A stretch of 6,781 nucleotides of DNA, from contig JAHEZA010000140.1 of assembly GCA_023251335.1 (NCBI GenBank), positions 1-6,781 on the forward strand, written 5' to 3'. Below the pieces are notes generated by a model, which was given only the letters and a program-made list of their open reading frames with translations, made no database searches and had not been told where the DNA came from. The position numbers were made by a program, and so were the translations under genes. This stretch comes from Chitinophagaceae bacterium. Lineage in GTDB: Bacteria > Bacteroidota > Bacteroidia > Chitinophagales > Chitinophagaceae. Shown here in pieces: positions 1 to 6,593 of the stretch. Each line of letters begins with the position of its first letter. The first letter of the stretch is position 1.

Positions 1-142
1 AAATCCGATAATCGACACGATTAAAAAATTTAAACTATTTAAAAATATTTATCAAATCAACGGCCCAATTTTTTGCAAGCTGCTATGTATTCCATTGTGA
101 TAGTAGCGAATATAATTTAAAACGTCAATAGTCAAATAGTAT
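1..142. other. AT-rich leader upstream of the asparagine synthase-like gene; no convincing gene
   Basis: No recognisable protein lies here. One + frame stays open from base 2 to a TGA at 98-100 (about 32 codons, rich in Lys, Ile and Phe). It could be the tail of an upstream gene cut by the window edge, but an open run of this length is not rare in DNA this AT-rich and I recognise no family. A TATAAT-like hexamer at 111-116 sits 27 bases before the start codon, with a TTG at 95-97. The spacing fits neither the usual sigma-70 nor the Bacteroidota promoter pattern (TTG then TAnnTTTG) well, so a promoter here is only possible. No ribosome binding site precedes the ATG at 143. Confidence 0.4.
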
Positions 143-2023
143 ATGTGTGGAATAGTAGGAATAATTAATAAAACAGGGGATGATGTTAATTACAATCTTC
201 TGGAAAGAATGGCAAGTACCATTCATCACAGAGGGCCGGATGAAGATGGTGTTTTGATTGACGGGCCTGTCGGGTTTTTCCACAAGAGGCTTTCTATTAT
301 TGATCTTCTCTCAGGTCAGCAACCAATGTTTTTTGAAAACAATGTGATTGTTTTTAACGGCGAGATTTATAACTATATAGAACTGCGGGAAAACTTAAAG
401 AAAAAGGGACATTCTTTTCAAACTTCCTCTGATACTGAAGTAATTCTTCATCTATATGTTGAATATGGTAATGATTTTGTGAATCTGCTGAATGGTATGT
501 TTGCTTTCATTATCTATGATAAAAACAAGAATCAACTTTTTATCGCACGGGATCATTTTGGTATAAAACCATTATATTGGTATCATGATGATCAAGTCAT
601 TGTTTTTGGAAGTGAAATAAAAGCCTTGTTGGCCCATCCAAGTATAAAGGTCGAGGCTGATTCCGATCATTTATATGAATACCTGACTTTTCAATTCATA
701 ATGGGTGAGGGAACAATGTTCAAAAATGTTTACAAAGTTCTCCCCGGCCATTCCATGCTTATAGACTTAAATGATTGGGATATAAAAATTTTAAAATACT
801 GGCAACCGAATTTTAAGGTAGATCAATTTCATACGGAAGAATATTTTATTACAAAACTTCAGGATATCCTTGAAGAAACCGTAAACCAACAATTAAGAAG
901 TGATGTCCCTCTTGGTACTTATTTAAGCGGCGGAATAGATTCATCATTGGTCACAATTATGGCGTCCAAAATTCTAAATAAGCAGATCAAATCTTTTAGT
1001 GGTGCGTTTCATGAAGGCCCTGAATTTAATGAACTTGAATATGCGCGCATAGCTGCTAAGTCTGCTAACGCCGAGCTTTTTGAGATATTTCCTACTGAGA
1101 ATGAATTTATAGACTTACTCCCAAAACTTATTTATCATCTTGACGAGCCGGTTGCCGGACCTGGTCTTTTTCCACAATATATTGTTTCGAGACTTGCTTC
1201 AAAACACGTAAAAGTAATTCTGGGTGGACAAGGAGGCGATGAAATTTTCGGTGGTTATACGCGCTATATTGTGGCCTACCTGGAGCAAGCGCTAAAAGGA
1301 GCCATCTTTGAATCCAACGAAGAGGCGGAACATATTGTTTCTTTAGAATCTATTTTGCCTAACCTTCCCTCTTTAAAACAATACACCCCAATGATGAAAA
1401 GTTTTTGGAGAGAAGGAGCCTTTGAAGGAATGGATCGTCGGTATTTTCATCTGATTAATAGGATAGGAACCACTAATGAATTTTTTCATCCTGATTTTGT
1501 AGCATCCTGCAATCACGAAAAAATATTCGGTAAATTTTGCACCCATTTTAATAATCCGGAAACTAAAAGTTATTTCAATAAAATGACTCATTTTGATATG
1601 ATTGCCAGCCTACCGGGTTTATTACAGGTGGAAGATCGTGTAAGCATGTCTGTTTCAATCGAATCGAGAGTACCGTTGCTTGATCGAAGAATTGTTGACC
1701 TAATATCAACTATGCCTGCCGGAATGAAATTCAAAGGTGGCGAGATGAAATATCTTTTGAAAAAAACGATAAAAGATATTATGCCTCCGGAGATCATGGG
1801 CAGAAAGGATAAGATGGGCTTTCCTGTACCACTTCATATTTGGTCTAAGAACAAAGCAAAGTCATTTATCATGGATACGTTGCTGTCCAAAAAAGCAAGA
1901 GAAAGAAATATGATCAATACCAAATATGTGGAAGACCTAATTAATGCAGAACAGCCTTTTAGCAGGGGACTATGGGGACTTTTGTCGTTAGAACTTTGGT
2001 ACGGACAGTTTATTGATAAGTAA
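143..2023 (+). CDS. asnB: Asparagine synthase family glutamine amidotransferase
   Basis: Family role: glutamine is hydrolysed in an N-terminal class II amidotransferase domain, and the ammonia is channelled to a C-terminal ATP-pyrophosphatase domain, where a carboxylate is adenylated and amidated. Cys2 directly after the initiator Met is the nucleophile, which fixes the start. Other glutaminase motifs are HRGPD (29-33), RLSIID (49-54), NGEIYN (72-77) and SDTEV (96-100). The synthetase domain shows the PP-loop SGGIDSS (262-268), GGDEIFGGY (364-372) and DRVSMSVSIESRVPLLD (498-514). Its 626 residues are close to the longer AsnB/AsnO-type proteins and longer than E. coli AsnB (about 554). It ends normally at TAA. 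Odd: where E. coli AsnB reads SGEGSDE, this protein reads GGQGGDE (361-367), so the Glu implicated in Asn formation is Gln. Next to nucleotide-sugar genes it may therefore amidate a sugar carboxylate (inference) rather than aspartate. Family certain, substrate open. Cytoplasmic; no signal peptide or membrane segment. Confidence 0.93.
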   Translation: MCGIVGIINKTGDDVNYNLLERMASTIHHRGPDEDGVLIDGPVGFFHKRLSIIDLLSGQQPMFFENNVIVFNGEIYNYIELRENLKKKGHSFQTSSDTEVILHLYVEYGNDFVNLLNGMFAFIIYDKNKNQLFIARDHFGIKPLYWYHDDQVIVFGSEIKALLAHPSIKVEADSDHLYEYLTFQFIMGEGTMFKNVYKVLPGHSMLIDLNDWDIKILKYWQPNFKVDQFHTEEYFITKLQDILEETVNQQLRSDVPLGTYLSGGIDSSLVTIMASKILNKQIKSFSGAFHEGPEFNELEYARIAAKSANAELFEIFPTENEFIDLLPKLIYHLDEPVAGPGLFPQYIVSRLASKHVKVILGGQGGDEIFGGYTRYIVAYLEQALKGAIFESNEEAEHIVSLESILPNLPSLKQYTPMMKSFWREGAFEGMDRRYFHLINRIGTTNEFFHPDFVASCNHEKIFGKFCTHFNNPETKSYFNKMTHFDMIASLPGLLQVEDRVSMSVSIESRVPLLDRRIVDLISTMPAGMKFKGGEMKYLLKKTIKDIMPPEIMGRKDKMGFPVPLHIWSKNKAKSFIMDTLLSKKARERNMINTKYVEDLINAEQPFSRGLWGLLSLELWYGQFIDK

Positions 2024-2389
2024 TTCATGCAGCCTTCAAAGGACCATTTTAAAAAATAAAAATCTTGTCTATTTGTGTGTTTACTATAAATGCGATCAAA
2101 CAATAAGATTATTAGATATCTGCATCCTCATTGAATTCTGTGCCAAATTAAAATTTGATTTATTTGTTTATTTACTATTGAATAATCACAAGTGAATCAA
2201 AAATGTTATTAAAAAATTATTCTGGATACTTGTTTTATTAGTTTGAAATTAATAGTATTGCATCTTCTGAGAAACTGCTTATAATCCTTTCCAAACAAGC
2301 CACTATAAATTATTCAACAACTGAAGTTTTAGGCTTTAGCTCTGAATAGTATTTATTAAATCACCTAATTCTAACAAAAAAGCAATAAC
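2024..2389. other. 366-bp AT-rich intergenic gap, probably regulatory
   Basis: No credible gene is seen on either strand. The only + frame of any length (2013-2195) starts inside the preceding gene, has biased low-complexity composition and resembles no family. Right after the asnB stop there is only a 4-bp stem (CCTT at 2031-2034, AAGG at 2037-2040 around CA) and then an A-rich, not T-rich, stretch, so no good intrinsic terminator is visible. The gap is much longer than the other junctions in the cluster (41 bp, then overlaps). It therefore probably contains the end of one transcription unit and the promoter of the next. The leader just before the 2390 start is A-rich with no Shine-Dalgarno sequence, as is common in Bacteroidota. 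Confidence 0.6.
2258..2285 (+). promoter_or_regulatory. Weak candidate promoter for the dehydrogenase operon
   Basis: A TTGCAT at 2258-2263 and a perfect TATAAT at 2280-2285 are separated by 16 bases, about 105 bases before the start at 2390. This resembles a housekeeping sigma-70 promoter with a poor -35 box (3 of 6 matches). If the host is a Bacteroidota bacterium, its main sigma factor prefers TTG plus TAnnTTTG, which this site does not match. In DNA this AT-rich such hexamers occur by chance, so this is only the best-looking site in the gap. Confidence 0.18.
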
Positions 2390-4159
2390 ATGGAATCAAA
2401 TTCAGCGCCTGTCACAATTGAAAATTGGAAAATTAAAAAAATCGGAGTGATAGGTCCAGGTATAGTAGGCATGCCAATGGCCGCAATGCTTGCGAATGCC
2501 AAAATAAAAATCGGCTCAGACGAACCAGCCAAAGTAGTAGTAATTCAAAGAAATTCAAAAAACTCCGGTTGGAAAGTAGATACAATCAATAGCGGTAAAT
2601 CCGTGATCGGCGGTATTGAGCCTGAATTAGACGATATAACGCGCGATGCTGTGGAAGCAGGAATTCTTTCTGCCAGTTCTGATTTTTCAGTTCTTTCCGA
2701 TGCAGATGTGATATTGGTTTCTATACAAACGGATAAAAATGAAAGTGGATTTGAACCGGATTATGGGCCTATGTTTGGTGGCCTTGAAAAACTAGCGGAA
2801 GCATTACAGAAAAAGCCTGCCGATAAAATTCCATTAGTGATTTTTGAATCAACACTTGCTCCCACTACAATGGACACTTTGTTTAGAGAGCATTTTAAAA
2901 AATACGGACTGGAAGAAGGAAAAGATATTCTTCTGGGAAACAGCCCCAATCGGGTGATGCCAGGAAGGCTGGTAGAAAGAATTCGCGATGCGGATAAACT
3001 CGCCGGAGGGCTTCATCCTGAAACGCCAAAGCTAATTGCAAAACTTTACGATCACATTGTAACCAATGGTGAGGTTTTTCAAACAAACAGCCTCACTGCT
3101 GAAATTGTAAAGACACTTGAAAATGCGTATCGTGATGTAAGAATCGCTTTTTCAACTGAAATAGTAAGGTATTGCGATGAGCATAATATTGATTTTTATA
3201 AAGTAAGAGACAAAGTAAATTCGATGCTATCACAAACGGATAAAGCAACCAGTGATCCCAATGCAGTCCCAAGCGGAGGGTTACTGATTCCAATGCTCGG
3301 TGTTGGCGGCCATTGTTTACCAAAGGATGGAATTCTTCTGTGGTGGAGAAATTTTCAAAAAGGAAATGACACAAGTGAAAGCCTTATTCTCGAATCGAGA
3401 TTAATAAATGATGCATCTCCTGTTCATACTTTTAAACAAGCCGAAAAAGCCTTTGGCAATTTACATGGAAAAAAGATTGCTCTTTTAGGTGTGGCTTATC
3501 GGTTTAATTCTGAAGACACACGTAACTCTCCTACCCTGGCACTTGCCAATTATTTAAGGGACAATAATGTGGAATACATCATGCACGACCCATACGTGAA
3601 AGGAGACGATCAGAATGTTTTAAAATTTAACCAGCAGGAACAATTAACGCATGATTTGAATAAGGCACTCAAATATGCCGATTATGTTTTTATATGTTCG
3701 GCACATAAAGAATACATTGATCATTTTGAAATAATTTATTCATATAAAAATATTGAAGGCATCATGGATGCCTCGAATATTTATAACAGGCAACAATTTT
3801 CAGATGCTCCCGAACGGTACGCCGGCATTGGTAAAGGCAGGGAACATCCTAACGAAGATTTTGTTCAATTTGTCTATGAAAGCTTCCGGGCCATGGAAAA
3901 AGGACTTGGTCATGAACTGCTGGGACTTATCAATTTTTATAATGAAAATTATGCCTTTGACGAATACAACAAAGTGAAATTTGAAGATGTGCAACGCCTC
4001 GCAAAAACCTGTTCCACCGGATGCGAAATTGCGAATCCTGATGCGATTGAAACAGTTCCGGTTTACAAAGGATTTTCAAGTGTGCTTGCAAAAAAAGGAC
4101 ACTCAAATGCAAACCTCACTCCAACATCTCTCCAAATGGAGAGAGACGCGCTTTCTTAG
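2390..4159 (+). CDS. Nucleotide-sugar dehydrogenase (UDP-glucose/GDP-mannose dehydrogenase family) with C-terminal extension
   Basis: Family role: NAD-dependent four-electron oxidation of C6 of a UDP- or GDP-sugar to the uronic acid. The N-terminal Rossmann domain (about 15-215) has GPGIVG (22-27), E153-S-T and SPNRVMPG (185-192). The central domain holds the conserved Lys241 and Asn245. The catalytic cysteine is Cys309 in GVGGHCLPKD (304-313). The C-terminal sugar-nucleotide domain (about 360-466) has GVAYRF (367-372), a DTRNSP segment and HDPYV. Family members usually end soon after this, near 430-450 residues; this protein continues to 589. The extension carries a CSTGC motif (541-545), and its last roughly 18 residues are read through a palindromic repeat. 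The adjacent 2-epimerase gene, 41 bp downstream, suggests UDP-ManNAc or UDP-GlcNAc as substrate (WecC- or WbpA-like), but the sequence does not decide it. The start ATG is preceded by an A-rich stretch without a Shine-Dalgarno sequence. Cytoplasmic. Several family motifs are slightly atypical, so it is a divergent subgroup. Confidence 0.9.
   Translation: MESNSAPVTIENWKIKKIGVIGPGIVGMPMAAMLANAKIKIGSDEPAKVVVIQRNSKNSGWKVDTINSGKSVIGGIEPELDDITRDAVEAGILSASSDFSVLSDADVILVSIQTDKNESGFEPDYGPMFGGLEKLAEALQKKPADKIPLVIFESTLAPTTMDTLFREHFKKYGLEEGKDILLGNSPNRVMPGRLVERIRDADKLAGGLHPETPKLIAKLYDHIVTNGEVFQTNSLTAEIVKTLENAYRDVRIAFSTEIVRYCDEHNIDFYKVRDKVNSMLSQTDKATSDPNAVPSGGLLIPMLGVGGHCLPKDGILLWWRNFQKGNDTSESLILESRLINDASPVHTFKQAEKAFGNLHGKKIALLGVAYRFNSEDTRNSPTLALANYLRDNNVEYIMHDPYVKGDDQNVLKFNQQEQLTHDLNKALKYADYVFICSAHKEYIDHFEIIYSYKNIEGIMDASNIYNRQQFSDAPERYAGIGKGREHPNEDFVQFVYESFRAMEKGLGHELLGLINFYNENYAFDEYNKVKFEDVQRLAKTCSTGCEIANPDAIETVPVYKGFSSVLAKKGHSNANLTPTSLQMERDALS
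4113..4147. repeat. REP-like palindromic repeat overlapping the 3' end of the dehydrogenase gene
   Basis: TCTCTCCA (4127-4134) and TGGAGAGA (4137-4144) form a perfect 8-bp inverted repeat around AA. The left flank, ACCTCACTCCAAC (4113-4125), completes a pattern resembling the CCTCACCCCAACC-CTCTCC-AAA-GGAGAG dispersed intergenic repeats that I remember from many Bacteroidota genomes. That resemblance is from memory and not searched here. It lies inside the reading frame, with the stop codon 12 bases after the stem (4157-4159), so the last residues of the dehydrogenase are encoded by it. There is no T-run after the stem, so a classical intrinsic terminator is unlikely. The RNA hairpin could still affect expression or mRNA decay at the junction with the epimerase gene. 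Confidence 0.6.
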
Positions 4160-4200
4160 AAGCATACTATCAGTCGGAATACTAAACCAAAATAATCAGT

Positions 4201-5250
4201 TTGAAGATTTTTTCCATCGTTGGTGCACGCCCGCAGTTTATTAAGTTAGCTCCTTTATCAAAAGGACTTGCGGGTATTCATGAAGAAATAATTGTGCATA
4301 CCGGGCAGCATTATGATTATGCCATGTCTGAAAAAATATTTATTGATTTAGACATTCGTGAACCGGATATTCATCTCGAAATAAATGCAGGAAGTGTTAT
4401 GTCTCAAATTACGCAAATGATGCTGATGCTGGATTCCGCGATGGTAAAATTCAAACCCGACCTGATTATTGTCTTCGGCGATACCAACTCCACTTTTGCA
4501 GGCGCTATGGCTGCGGCAAAACTAAACATACCTATTATTCATATTGAGGCCGGCCTTCGAAGTTATAACAGAAGCATGCCTGAAGAAATTAATCGTGTCA
4601 CTACTGATCATGTTTCTAAATACTTATTTGCTCCAACTGAAACCGCCGTTAACATTTTACAAAAAGAGGGATTGGGAAAAAATAGTTTTTTTACAGGCGA
4701 TATTATGGTGGATACCATGAAAAATAATCTTGAAATTGCGCTGAGTAAATCAACAATTATCGCAGATTTTAAATTAGAAAATACACCATTTAATCTACTA
4801 ACGCTTCATCGGAATTATAATGTAGATGATACAAAAATATTAGAACATATTTTAAATGAGTTGGGCCAACTGGATGAGAAAATAATTTTCCCGGTACATC
4901 CGCGTACACAAAAAATGTTGGCAGAAAATTACAAGGTTCCTGCAAATATTAAAATGATTGATCCCCAGGGTTACTTAGATTTTATTTCACTCGAAAACTT
5001 CGCAAACAGAATTATTACAGATTCCGGTGGTATACAAAAGGAAGCATATATTTTGAAGAAACCCTGTATTACTTTACGCACAGAAACCGAATGGGTTGAA
5101 ACTGTTGCAGAAAAATGGAATCTGCTGATCAATCCCGCAGAAAAACAGTTGGCATGTAAAATAAATTCTTTTCAACCTCCCGAAAATCAAACTGAAGTTT
5201 TTGGAAAAAATGTAACAGAGAAAATGATAAAAGTAATTAATCATATCTGA
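4201..5250 (+). CDS. wecB: UDP-N-acetylglucosamine 2-epimerase (non-hydrolysing) family protein
   Basis: Family role: reversible inversion at C2 of UDP-GlcNAc giving UDP-ManNAc, or of a related UDP-diacetamido-uronic acid. The fold is GT-B-like and the enzyme is cytoplasmic. Seen: GARPQFIK (8-15), HTGQHYD (33-39), GDTNS (93-97), HIEAGLR (114-120), PEEINR (127-132), LHR with His203, HPRTQK, DSGGIQKEA (274-282) and EWVE (297-300). Asp94, Glu116, Glu128/129, Arg132 and His203 match active-site positions known from E. coli WecB. Its 349 residues are slightly short of the usual 360-380. The start is TTG: the in-frame stop TAA at 4183-4185 excludes an upstream start, and no in-frame ATG gives the family's N-terminus. 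The GARPQFIK and EWVE forms resemble the WbpI-type (UDP-GlcNAc(3NAc)A 2-epimerase) branch as much as WecB, so the exact substrate is open. Odd: HRNYN replaces the usual HRxEN. The stop overlaps the next start by one base. Confidence 0.9.
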   Translation: MKIFSIVGARPQFIKLAPLSKGLAGIHEEIIVHTGQHYDYAMSEKIFIDLDIREPDIHLEINAGSVMSQITQMMLMLDSAMVKFKPDLIIVFGDTNSTFAGAMAAAKLNIPIIHIEAGLRSYNRSMPEEINRVTTDHVSKYLFAPTETAVNILQKEGLGKNSFFTGDIMVDTMKNNLEIALSKSTIIADFKLENTPFNLLTLHRNYNVDDTKILEHILNELGQLDEKIIFPVHPRTQKMLAENYKVPANIKMIDPQGYLDFISLENFANRIITDSGGIQKEAYILKKPCITLRTETEWVETVAEKWNLLINPAEKQLACKINSFQPPENQTEVFGKNVTEKMIKVINHI

Positions 5251-6593
5251 TGAGTATCACCGAACAAAAAACATGGGGAATTATTGGCGGAGGAATGCTT
5301 GGAATGACGCTGGCATTGCGGCTTTCGCAGAAAGGTGATCAAGTAACTATTTTTGAATCTGCAGAAAAAGTTGGCGGGCTAACGAGTTCATGGGAAATGC
5401 CCACAGGTGCAAACGGTGATAAAATTACTTGGGATCGATTTTATCATGTAATTCTGATGAGTGATTTAAATACAAGAAAAATTCTGAAAGAAATTGGATT
5501 AGAAAATGATCTTCGTTGGGTAGAAACCAAAACCGGTTTTTATTCAGACGGAAAATTATATTCAATGTCTAATCTTATTGAATTTTTTAAATTTCCCCCT
5601 ATCAATCTTATTGATAAATTCAGATTAGGTTTAACCATTTTTGCTGCATCAAAAATAAAAAACTGGCAACGTTTAGAAAATATTCCTGTTGCTGATTGGT
5701 TAACTAAATGGTCAGGAAAAAGAGTTTTTGAAAAAATATGGTTGCCATTATTGAAAGCAAAATTGGGAGATAATTATAAAAATACCTCTGCAGCCTTCAT
5801 CTGGAGCACCATACAGAGAATGTATGCCGCAAGAAAAAGCGGCTTAAAAAAAGAAATGTTTGGTTATGTAACGGGAGGTTATGAAAAAATAAATAATGAA
5901 TTTGCAAAGCATCTTAAAAACATCGGCGTTACATTCAAATACAATTCAAAGGCAATAGCAGTAAACAAACAAATAAATGGAAATCTTATTTTAATAACTT
6001 CAGATAATAATACCTGCACTTTTGACAATGTCATCTCTACTTTATCATCAAGAGAATCTGTAAAAATTGCGCCGCAGCTTTCTGATTCAGAAAAACAGCA
6101 GCATGAAGCAATCAAATACCTCGGAGTGATTTGTCCGTCTGTATTATTAAAAAAATCTATCTCTCCTTATTACGTTACTAATATAACCGATAACTGGCCG
6201 CCATTTACCGGCATCATCGAAATGACCGCGTTGATTGATAAACAAGAAACCAAAGGGAATCATCTTGTTTATCTTCCCAAATATGTAAATCCCGATGATG
6301 AATTATTTAATCAAGATGAAAAAGAGCTACGTCAATTATTTTTAGGTTCGTTATATAAAATGTATCCAAATCTTTCCGAAGACGATCTACTTTTTTGGGG
6401 AGTTTCAAAAGCGCGGATTGTATTTGTCTTACCTACCATTAATTATTCTAAAAAAGTTCCAGGCGTTACTACATCCTTAGGTAATTATTATATTATCAAT
6501 TCAGCACAGATCATCAACGGCACACTCAACGTGAATGAAACCATACAAGTGGCAGAAAATAAACTAAAAGAAATTTTAAAGGAGAATGAGTAA
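5250..6593 (+). CDS. FAD/NAD(P)-dependent oxidoreductase, amine oxidase/protoporphyrinogen oxidase-like
   Basis: Family role: a flavoprotein of the large FAD-dependent amine oxidase, phytoene desaturase and HemY-like group; the reaction of the polysaccharide-cluster members is not established. The N-terminal dinucleotide-binding fold is clear: GGGMLG (13-18), an acidic Glu36 at the end of the second strand and GG (42-43). A WDRFYHVI segment (61-68) follows, a position where relatives have a conserved aromatic-His motif. The C-terminus carries the second FAD motif, with NSAQIINGTLNVNET near residues 414-428, matching the NTAQIYPGTLN-type ending of the family. 447 residues is normal length and nothing appears missing. 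There is no signal peptide; hydrophobic stretches are short, so it is probably cytoplasmic or peripheral to the membrane. It starts in TGATG, with the epimerase stop sharing one base, which implies translational coupling, and no Shine-Dalgarno sequence is seen. It overlaps the deacetylase-like gene by 8 bp. A UDP-galactopyranose mutase role is a weaker alternative. Confidence 0.85.
   Translation: MSITEQKTWGIIGGGMLGMTLALRLSQKGDQVTIFESAEKVGGLTSSWEMPTGANGDKITWDRFYHVILMSDLNTRKILKEIGLENDLRWVETKTGFYSDGKLYSMSNLIEFFKFPPINLIDKFRLGLTIFAASKIKNWQRLENIPVADWLTKWSGKRVFEKIWLPLLKAKLGDNYKNTSAAFIWSTIQRMYAARKSGLKKEMFGYVTGGYEKINNEFAKHLKNIGVTFKYNSKAIAVNKQINGNLILITSDNNTCTFDNVISTLSSRESVKIAPQLSDSEKQQHEAIKYLGVICPSVLLKKSISPYYVTNITDNWPPFTGIIEMTALIDKQETKGNHLVYLPKYVNPDDELFNQDEKELRQLFLGSLYKMYPNLSEDDLLFWGVSKARIVFVLPTINYSKKVPGVTTSLGNYYIINSAQIINGTLNVNETIQVAENKLKEILKENE

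Noticed and set aside
2..100. Open + frame from the window edge to TGA at 98-100, a possible tail of an upstream gene
   Set aside because: About 32 codons of Lys/Ile/Phe-rich sequence with no family resemblance; such a run is not rare by chance in DNA this AT-rich.
2031..2052. CCTT-CA-AAGG mini-hairpin as a terminator of asnB
   Set aside because: The stem is only 4 bp and is followed by A/T mix rich in A, not a T-run.
1373..2103. Overlapping minus-strand frames inside and after asnB
   Set aside because: They lie opposite a gene with clear catalytic motifs and encode no recognisable domain; treated as shadows.
2013..2195. 60-codon + frame after asnB
   Set aside because: It begins inside the asnB end, is low in complexity, lacks a ribosome binding site and resembles no family.
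2176..2319. Inverted repeat TTGAATAAT / ATTATTCAA in the intergenic gap
   Set aside because: Nine AT-rich bases about 120 bases apart are expected by chance in such composition.
3753..4244. Alternative + frames across the dehydrogenase 3' end and the epimerase start
   Set aside because: The dehydrogenase and epimerase frames carry family motifs; these frames read out-of-register versions with no domain.
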